NCBI GenBank assembly: GCA_025656895.1
Contig: JAHXHF010000103.1
Span: forward strand, 1 to 5,833
DNA: 5,833 nt
Source of the DNA: a gamma proteobacterium symbiont of Bathyaustriella thionipta
Lineage (GTDB): Bacteria; Pseudomonadota; Gammaproteobacteria; Chromatiales; Chromatiaceae
Direction of reading: 5' to 3'
Below, one piece after another: positions 1 through 5,023 of the stretch; the first letter of the stretch is position 1, and the number at the start of each line of letters is the position of its first letter. Under the pieces are notes generated by a model. It was given only the letters and a program-made list of their open reading frames with translations, was not told where the DNA came from and made no database searches. The translations under genes and the position numbers were made by a program.

Positions 1-29
1 CTAGAATACGTGATTGTCTTTTTGATCAT
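1..29 (-). CDS. Start of an unidentified downstream gene, cut by the window edge
   Basis: Only nine complete codons are visible, reading MIKKTITYS, and the frame is still open at the window edge. The start is supported by an AGAGGA ribosome binding site at 39-44, nine bases upstream of the ATG. The gap to the chaperone stop codon is 51 bases, on the same strand and with no obvious terminator, so it may belong to the same transcript. The basic N-terminus (Ile-Lys-Lys) could begin a signal peptide, but nine residues cannot decide that. An in-frame ATG at 50 would add seven residues but lacks a ribosome binding site. No function can be assigned. Confidence 0.55.
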
Positions 30-38
30 AAATTTTCT

Positions 39-44
39 TCCTCT
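39..44 (-). promoter_or_regulatory. Ribosome binding site of the edge-truncated gene
   Basis: The minus strand reads AGAGGA nine bases before the ATG at 29. It is the main evidence that a real gene starts here, and it favours this ATG over the in-frame one at 50. Confidence 0.6.
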
Positions 45-80
45 TGTCATTAGTGGTTTGTTTGCGTTTGAAATGCCTGC

Positions 81-842
81 TTAAACAGCCGGGCCGGCGC
101 CGGGCACATAGCAGGTTGGTGCGCTTTCTTGCCCTAAGGTTTTTTCCTTCTGCATGCGGGCTTCGATTTCTTTTATATCTGGCCGTGGCTGCCCCAGTAT
201 CTCGCTCAGAAGATCCCGAAGGGTTTCAGCGTAAACCGCAGTCAGTGCTGCCACGCCCGCGTAATAGGGGGTGGCGCAACGTTGCACAACGCGCTGGCTG
301 AAATCACCCAACCAGCGCAACAGGTGTTCATCCATGAAATCCGCTGCATCTTTCAGTGAGGCCGGGGCATCGTCCACAGACAGAAGGTGTGCAATGAATA
401 ACAATTGATAGACCAGGTGGTCATCAGGTCGTATACGCCAATTTTTTACTTGTAGTGCATAGCGTTTCATCCAACTACGCACCTGGAACATACTGTCCTG
501 GCAAATCAGACCGTCTTCATCCAGCCATACGGATTCTTCCGGCGAAGCCTGAACGCCATGATTGAGGTAGATGCTGGCATAATCTGCCGCCAGTTCATCC
601 AACTCTCCTTTGCCCGCTTTCGACTGGAGCAGCGACAGTGCGTTACGCATCAGTTCAAGTGCCTTCTTTCCGTTTTCATCCTCTAGTTTCAGGCACAGGC
701 ATGAGGGGAACTCCATACGCAACAGCTCCGCAATAAGAAGCTCATCCGGTTCCCGGTCATGCAGATCTGCCAGCAGTTCCAGATCCAGGGTTAGCAGATC
801 GCGGAATTCTGTTTTGATCGCAGTGTTCTCTGCATCGTTCAT
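81..842 (-). CDS. TorD/DmsD-family molybdoenzyme maturation chaperone
   Basis: This predicted cytoplasmic protein of 253 residues belongs to the TorD/DmsD/NarJ-like chaperones. These bind the twin-arginine signal of a molybdenum enzyme, hold it until the cofactor is inserted, and prevent premature export. Family marks are DYASIYL near residues 87-93, SPEESVWL at 100-107, the PDDH motif at 139-142 followed by a hydrophobic helix, and the segment FMDEHLLRWLGDF at 169-181. The open frame extends upstream to 974, but the ATG at 842 is chosen because it gives a normal family length and overlaps the preceding stop codon as ATGA, typical of translational coupling. The nearby ribosome binding site is weak (AAGG), which fits coupling. 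The C-terminal tail after about residue 235 is Pro/Gly-rich, looks unstructured and carries one Cys. The client is almost certainly the catalytic subunit encoded two genes upstream (inference from context). Confidence 0.9.
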   Translation of the reverse strand: MNDAENTAIKTEFRDLLTLDLELLADLHDREPDELLIAELLRMEFPSCLCLKLEDENGKKALELMRNALSLLQSKAGKGELDELAADYASIYLNHGVQASPEESVWLDEDGLICQDSMFQVRSWMKRYALQVKNWRIRPDDHLVYQLLFIAHLLSVDDAPASLKDAADFMDEHLLRWLGDFSQRVVQRCATPYYAGVAALTAVYAETLRDLLSEILGQPRPDIKEIEARMQKEKTLGQESAPTCYVPGAGPAV

Positions 843-1504
843 TTGATCTTGCCTTTGCTGTGCGCGACAAATCCGATAGAAGGTTTGGTCAATTCGATAT
901 CCGCCATATTCTTGACCTGTCGGGATACTTTGTCCGCCTTGCCGATGGCTACGGTATCCAGACTGCTTTCCCAAATCTGTTCAATGGGGCCAATATCCAG
1001 CACCCGCATCATGCAGGCCATGACACAATAAGGTTTGCGTCCCGCCTCGATCTCATCTACACACATGTTGCACTTCTTGACGATCCTGTCGACTGGATCG
1101 AACTGGGGCGCGCCAAAGGGACAGGCAGCCTCGCAACGGCGGCAACCGATGCACAGAGTAGAATCGATATCCACGATGCCGTCTTTCTTGCGCTTGAAAA
1201 TGGCACCAGTGGGACAGGTCGGCAGGCAGGCTGGTTCTGCGCAATGATTACAGGACATGTTCACCTTGTAGGCAAATACATCAGGATAAGTCCCGCCTTC
1301 TATATACTGCACCCGGCGGAAGCGCGGACCCGGGGACAGCCCGTTCTTGTCCTTGCAGGCAATTTCGCAGGCGCGGCAACCGATACAGTCCACGTTGTTG
1401 TGCACAAAGCCCAGTTGTTTGGCGGGCTTGACCGGGGTGTAAGTCGCACGTTTGGTGCGCTTGATCGCTTCCCGGATTTTTTTCACGTCTTTTTTCTGTG
1501 TCAT
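839..1504 (-). CDS. DmsB-like four [4Fe-4S] cluster electron-transfer subunit
   Basis: This 221-residue protein is the iron-sulphur partner of a molybdopterin oxidoreductase and relays electrons between the catalytic subunit and the cytochrome. Sixteen cysteines fall in four ferredoxin groups: Cys40/43/46/50, Cys85/88/93/97, Cys118/121/124/128 and Cys145/148/160/164. This is the complete DmsB/PhsB/NrfC-type set, so four [4Fe-4S] clusters are expected. It has no signal peptide, and such subunits are normally carried through Tat bound to the catalytic subunit. The first cysteine is at residue 40, after a Lys/Arg-rich extension of roughly 25-30 residues that typical DmsB proteins lack. The ATG at 1504 is supported by GGAGGA seven bases upstream. 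It begins 23 bases after the catalytic gene and overlaps the chaperone by four bases. PhsB, PsrB, TtrB or SoeB relatives are alternatives; the cluster pattern alone does not separate them. Confidence 0.92.
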   Translation of the reverse strand: MTQKKDVKKIREAIKRTKRATYTPVKPAKQLGFVHNNVDCIGCRACEIACKDKNGLSPGPRFRRVQYIEGGTYPDVFAYKVNMSCNHCAEPACLPTCPTGAIFKRKKDGIVDIDSTLCIGCRRCEAACPFGAPQFDPVDRIVKKCNMCVDEIEAGRKPYCVMACMMRVLDIGPIEQIWESSLDTVAIGKADKVSRQVKNMADIELTKPSIGFVAHSKGKIK

Positions 1505-1511
1505 TTCATAG

Positions 1512-1517
1512 TCCTCC
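1512..1517 (-). promoter_or_regulatory. Ribosome binding site of the iron-sulphur subunit gene
   Basis: GGAGGA on the minus strand lies seven bases before the ATG at 1504. It is a near-ideal Shine-Dalgarno sequence within the 23-base gap after the catalytic subunit, and it fixes the start. Confidence 0.75.
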
Positions 1518-1527
1518 GGTAAGCTCC

Positions 1528-4104
1528 TCAGTCATCTCGCCTGAAAACATGGGCGCGGGACGTGGCTAGCTTGTCCCAGCCGGGGCGATGCTCCAACTCG
1601 GTCTTGCGGATATTGCAAAGTACCGTGTTATAGGCAAAAGCACCTGCAGGGCTGGGGTTATCCAGGGTCAGGAAATCTGGATTACCGGCCCTGTCCACAC
1701 CGTTTTCATCAAGGTCCATCCATACACCCTCGTGGAGTACCATTACGCCAGGCATGCAGCGTTCGGTGACATAGACGGGGACAACTACTTTTCCGCGATC
1801 ATTCCAGAGTTCAACAATGTCACCCATCTTGATGCCGAGGCGCCTGGCATCGGCGGCATTTATGGTGACCTCCTGCTCGTAAGTCTCGCGCAACCAGGCG
1901 CAGTTATTGAAAATGGAATGCGTCCGCCATCTGGGATGGGGGGAAATCAGGTGGAACGGGTGCTTGCCTGTCTTGGGGCTGTTGAGCGACTCCCATGGTT
2001 CGATCCACTTGGGGATGGAGGGAATGTGATAGCCGTACTTGGTTTTGGTCCAGTCTTCTATATTAGCCAGCTCGGAACTGAGAATCTCGATCTTGCCCGT
2101 CGGCGTAGGGAAGGGCGTGCCTTTTTCGATCTGGTCCTGAAAGGCAACATGCGGCCGCTCCAGCTTGAACTTGTATACCCCATATTTTTTGAACTCGTCC
2201 CAGCTCATGTCCACGTGCTGATGATGCATGACTTTGCCTTCCCACCATTCGCGCAGATAGGCTTCATCGACATCGTCATTGACATTGAAATAATTGCGAG
2301 TGGCTTTGGGGTTATATGCCTTGCCGAATACGTCTCCACCAATGCGATAGGCTAGTTCCGTGAATACCTGAATGTCGGTCTTGGACTCGCCCATGGGTTC
2401 GATGACCTTGGGCCGATGAATATAATAATGTCCCTTGTACCAGGGCAAGGCCACATCATGGCGCTCGAAATGCGTGGCAATAGGCAGCAATACGTCCGCC
2501 CAGATGCCGGAAGGCGTGATGGTGGAATCCATGCAGACAACCAGTTCGAGCTTTTTGATGGCTTCGATTTCCTTGTTGATGTTGGTCAGCTGATTGAACC
2601 AGTCCGAGCCTTGCCAGAAAATGCCCTTGATATTGGGGATCTGGCCATCGGTCTTGTCTTGACGTGGCCACAGGCCGATTTCTTCCCGCTTCACATTGGG
2701 ATAGTTCAGTACGCAATGCGCCCAGCGATCCGACTTGATCGACTGGAACCAGATATTGGCATAGTTATCATAAGGATAAGCGACAGCCTCGGCATGCCAG
2801 CCCTTACCAACGCCTTCAGCGCAACCACCAAGTTTACCGATATTGCCGGTCATGGCCTGCAGGGCAGCCGCCATGCGGCTGTATTGTTCGCCATACGCAT
2901 TGCGCCCCGGCGCCCAACTGGCCTTGAGGGCGGCGGGCTTGGTTTTGGCGTACATATCGGCCAGCTTGATGATATCTTTTACAGCAACCCCACAAATCCT
3001 GGATGCCCACTCGGGGGTTTTAGGCTGGCCGTCATACTTGCCCAGAATATAGTCCTTGAAATTTTCCTTGCCGTTGGCGGACTGGGGTGACCATTCCGGC
3101 ATGGTGCCGGCATCCATCCCCATGCAGAATTTATCGATGAATTCCTGATCCTGCAGGTTGTTACTGAATATGTAATGCGCCATGCCCGCCATCATGGCGG
3201 CATCGGTGTTAGGTTTGATAGGAATCCACCAGGCGTCATAGGCGGCAGCTGAATCGGTGTATTGGGGGTCCACCAACACAAATTTACAACCGCGTTGCTT
3301 GGCCATGCGCAAGTACATGAAAGTATTGCCACCATGGAAGGTATAAGCTGGATTCCAGCCCCACATGATCATCAGCTTGGATTCAGCGTAGGTGTCGTCC
3401 TCGTTACCGTCTCGGATAGTACCGAAAGTCCAGCGGGAACTGGTGGTGGTAGCCTGGTAGGAGGGCACGGACCAAGAACTGGTGCGGGAGCCAAACATAC
3501 CCAGAAAGCGTCCTAGCAAACCTTCGATCTGGTCAGATTTATGTAAAACGCCATAAGATGCACCGGCATAGCTCTGATCGAGGATGGAAGTTGGTCCATA
3601 GGTGTCCTTGAGGTGCACCATTTTTTTAGCGACGAAAGTCAGTGCTTCATCCCAGGTAACCCGTTTGAACTTGCCTTCTCCACGCTCCCCGACACGCATC
3701 ATAGGGTAAAGTAGACGTTCGGCGGAATACAGTCGCTGGCGATAGGAGCGGCCCCGCAGGCAGGCACGCAGTTGCGGTTCTTCATTGCCGTCCTTGCCAA
3801 AATAGCCATCACGTTGATAACGCCCATCGTCGGTGGACAGACGTACGATGACGTCTTTCCATTTGTGTGCTACCAGCATGTGGCGGGAGCCACAGTTGTG
3901 CGCGCAACTGGTGACCACGGTTTCGAGTTCATTGTCCAACGGATAGGGTTCATAGGCAAAAGCCTTGGCCTCCTTGGAAAACTTTATTTCCATGAGGCTA
4001 TCAGCGGCAATGATTCCCGCGCCAGCTGCCGAGGTTTTCAGAAAAGAACGCCGGGACAGATTCAGACGCTTCACAAGCGTTTCCAGATCCATATTCTTTA
4101 TCAT
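1528..4104 (-). CDS. Tat-exported molybdopterin oxidoreductase, DMSO reductase family (DmsA-like catalytic subunit)
   Basis: This 858-residue catalytic subunit should carry a molybdenum bis-pyranopterin cofactor and act in the periplasm. The N-terminus has a clear twin-arginine signal, SRRSFLK at residues 17-23, then a small-residue hydrophobic stretch and a possible cleavage near AKAFA (46-50). The N-terminal iron-sulphur motif reads CAHNCGSRH at 67-75 with the last Cys at 115, so His75 sits where DmsA-type enzymes have the third Cys. Further family marks are RVTWDEAL (148-155), WGWNPAYTFHGG, and a C-terminal dinucleotide-binding domain from HPFHLISPHPRWR to NPSPAGAFAYNT. By remembered alignment to E. 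coli DmsA, Ser215 is a candidate molybdenum ligand; this needs a real alignment. AGGAGA seven bases before the ATG sets the start. Known relatives act on DMSO, TMAO, other S- or N-oxides, sulphur compounds or oxyanions, and the substrate here is undetermined. It lies 17 bases after the cytochrome gene. Confidence 0.93.
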   Translation of the reverse strand: MIKNMDLETLVKRLNLSRRSFLKTSAAGAGIIAADSLMEIKFSKEAKAFAYEPYPLDNELETVVTSCAHNCGSRHMLVAHKWKDVIVRLSTDDGRYQRDGYFGKDGNEEPQLRACLRGRSYRQRLYSAERLLYPMMRVGERGEGKFKRVTWDEALTFVAKKMVHLKDTYGPTSILDQSYAGASYGVLHKSDQIEGLLGRFLGMFGSRTSSWSVPSYQATTTSSRWTFGTIRDGNEDDTYAESKLMIMWGWNPAYTFHGGNTFMYLRMAKQRGCKFVLVDPQYTDSAAAYDAWWIPIKPNTDAAMMAGMAHYIFSNNLQDQEFIDKFCMGMDAGTMPEWSPQSANGKENFKDYILGKYDGQPKTPEWASRICGVAVKDIIKLADMYAKTKPAALKASWAPGRNAYGEQYSRMAAALQAMTGNIGKLGGCAEGVGKGWHAEAVAYPYDNYANIWFQSIKSDRWAHCVLNYPNVKREEIGLWPRQDKTDGQIPNIKGIFWQGSDWFNQLTNINKEIEAIKKLELVVCMDSTITPSGIWADVLLPIATHFERHDVALPWYKGHYYIHRPKVIEPMGESKTDIQVFTELAYRIGGDVFGKAYNPKATRNYFNVNDDVDEAYLREWWEGKVMHHQHVDMSWDEFKKYGVYKFKLERPHVAFQDQIEKGTPFPTPTGKIEILSSELANIEDWTKTKYGYHIPSIPKWIEPWESLNSPKTGKHPFHLISPHPRWRTHSIFNNCAWLRETYEQEVTINAADARRLGIKMGDIVELWNDRGKVVVPVYVTERCMPGVMVLHEGVWMDLDENGVDRAGNPDFLTLDNPSPAGAFAYNTVLCNIRKTELEHRPGWDKLATSRAHVFRRDD

Positions 4105-4111
4105 ATCGGTG

Positions 4112-4117
4112 TCTCCT
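4112..4117 (-). promoter_or_regulatory. Ribosome binding site of the catalytic subunit gene
   Basis: AGGAGA on the minus strand is seven bases before the ATG at 4104, in the 17-base gap after the cytochrome stop codon. It supports Met1 rather than the in-frame Met5 and implies tight co-transcription with the cytochrome gene. Confidence 0.75.
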
Positions 4118-4121
4118 GCAG

Positions 4122-4916
4122 TTATTTCTGCGCCCGTTGTTGTTTTGTTAGGAATCGAGGGTTAGATTCAGTAGGTCTATCTTTTGCCCATTCCGGTGTT
4201 TTTTCTGGCATACCTTTCCATTCATGGCGAGGATACGGATAACTGATGCGATACCATTGTCTTCCTCCATGGCATCCATAGCAGACATCAGAATTTTTCT
4301 TTCCTTCCGCCTCTATCGCTTCGGGTTTCAGGAAATTGACCTGATGGCGATGAGTGCGCACTGCTACATGACACAACAGGCAGTTGTTCTGAAACATCTC
4401 TCGTGATTCATTCCAGGGAGATGGCAAACCCATGCGCTGGGGATCTGGAAATTTGCCGTGGCACATGAGGCAAATCTTGGGATTGACCTGCTTGCGCAAA
4501 GTCAAGCGCGTATTGTTGACATTCGGAGGAATCGGCGCTTCTTCCCGAGGGTTTTCGCCTTGATGACAGGTCGTACACTTCATGTCCATAATTTTTTTTG
4601 CATAAGGCGTTACCAGATGGCGCCGATGGAAGGTTTCCTGAGGTCCTTCATAGGTCTCCAGGGTTTGATACCAAGCCAAGGTTTTGTCTGCCTTTACACC
4701 AGCCGGTGACGCCGTCAGTACTTGGCGTTGCAAAATCTCTTGATGACAGGCCAGACATTGTTCATTTGTGGCCGAATCTATAACGGGTGAAAAATGGATG
4801 GGATCCCACTGTGCCCGATGATAATCAATAGTTTTTGAATTATCAGATGCAATAGATAGTGATGCCGTCCCTATGGACAACAAGAACCAAGCCGATAGCA
4901 GATAACAGATTTTCAT
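4122..4916 (-). CDS. Secreted pentahaem c-type cytochrome
   Basis: From the preferred start this is 264 residues with a Sec signal peptide: basic MK start, hydrophobic core over residues 4-16, and probable cleavage after SIA near 23. Five CXXCH haem c sites are visible: CLACH 54-58, CTTCH 114-118, CLMCH 149-153, CLLCH 179-183 and CYGCH 212-216. Seven other histidines (33, 41, 97, 100, 189, 191, 231) could give bis-His ligation of all five haems. There is no second membrane helix, so it should be a soluble periplasmic carrier and not a NapC/TorC-type membrane quinol oxidase. It leads the operon with the molybdenum enzyme and probably passes electrons to or from it. The frame opens at 4949, but the ATG at 4916 is preferred: it has AGAGGT nine bases upstream and starts directly at the signal peptide, whereas the ATGs at 4949/4946 lie within a hairpin. 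The exact family is not recognised. Confidence 0.9.
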   Translation of the reverse strand: MKICYLLSAWFLLSIGTASLSIASDNSKTIDYHRAQWDPIHFSPVIDSATNEQCLACHQEILQRQVLTASPAGVKADKTLAWYQTLETYEGPQETFHRRHLVTPYAKKIMDMKCTTCHQGENPREEAPIPPNVNNTRLTLRKQVNPKICLMCHGKFPDPQRMGLPSPWNESREMFQNNCLLCHVAVRTHRHQVNFLKPEAIEAEGKKNSDVCYGCHGGRQWYRISYPYPRHEWKGMPEKTPEWAKDRPTESNPRFLTKQQRAQK

Positions 4917-4925
4917 AATGCTTGA

Positions 4926-4931
4926 ACCTCT
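4926..4931 (-). promoter_or_regulatory. Ribosome binding site deciding the cytochrome start
   Basis: AGAGGT on the minus strand is nine bases before the ATG at 4916. The alternative ATG pair at 4949/4946 has only a GGCGG directly adjacent to it, at poor spacing. This site therefore supports the shorter 264-residue protein over the 275-residue reading. Confidence 0.6.
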
Positions 4932-4944
4932 GGCTCTGGAATTC

Positions 4945-4968
4945 ATCATCCGCCATACAGCGGATGAT
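4945..4968. other. Perfect 9-bp inverted repeat upstream of the cytochrome gene
   Basis: Arms ATCATCCGC (4945-4953) and GCGGATGAT (4960-4968) flank a six-base centre. After two unpaired positions, further A/T pairs could extend the stem. No T-run follows it on the minus strand, so it is not a convincing intrinsic terminator. It could be a protein-binding dyad, an RNA-stabilising stem in the cytochrome leader, or a processing site between the repeat gene and the respiratory genes. It overlaps the rejected upstream ATGs of the cytochrome. Confidence 0.5.
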
Positions 4969-4990
4969 TGATTTGAACTCTCTTAGGATT

Positions 4991-5012
4991 AACAAAGGCA
5001 CGTCCCTGTGCC
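4991..5012 (-). terminator. Possible weak intrinsic terminator after the Met-Xaa-Gly repeat gene
   Basis: Eleven bases past the stop codon at 5024, the minus strand reads GGCAC, a six-base loop, GTGCC, then TTTGTT. The stem is only five base pairs and the T-run is broken by a G, so termination would be partial at best. If active, it would let the repeat protein be made in greater amount than the downstream respiratory genes, or separate the two units. No confident promoter was seen between it and the cytochrome gene. Confidence 0.4.
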
Positions 5013-5023
5013 AGGAAGGCTGA

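Noticed and set aside
94..103. GC-rich palindrome ccggcgccgg near the chaperone stop codon as a terminator
   Set aside because: It is ten bases long with no loop, lies inside the coding sequence for the Pro/Gly tail, and lacks a T-run after it. It is more likely a by-product of Gly/Ala/Pro codons.
843..974. Longer N-terminus for the chaperone, starting at 974
   Set aside because: It would overlap the Fe-S subunit by 136 bases and add 44 residues without family resemblance. The ATGA overlap at 839-842 gives the usual chaperone length.
860..1522. Plus-strand 220-codon frame opposite the iron-sulphur subunit gene
   Set aside because: The minus strand here encodes sixteen correctly spaced cluster cysteines; the plus frame has no recognisable domain.
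1588..3090. Long plus-strand open frames opposite the molybdenum gene (1588-2355 and 2416-3090)
   Set aside because: They lie wholly within a well-supported catalytic subunit, resemble no protein family, and are typical antisense shadows.
4917..4949. Longer cytochrome start at 4949 or 4946
   Set aside because: It would put an Arg/Ser-rich stretch before the signal peptide, the ribosome binding site is poor, and the start codons fall in a hairpin arm. The ATG at 4916 has AGAGGT at good spacing.
4970..4996. Weak dyad TTTG...CAAA upstream of the cytochrome as an FNR-type or promoter site
   Set aside because: It does not match TTGAT-N4-ATCAA, the arms match over only four bases, and no -10/-35 pair with acceptable spacing was found.
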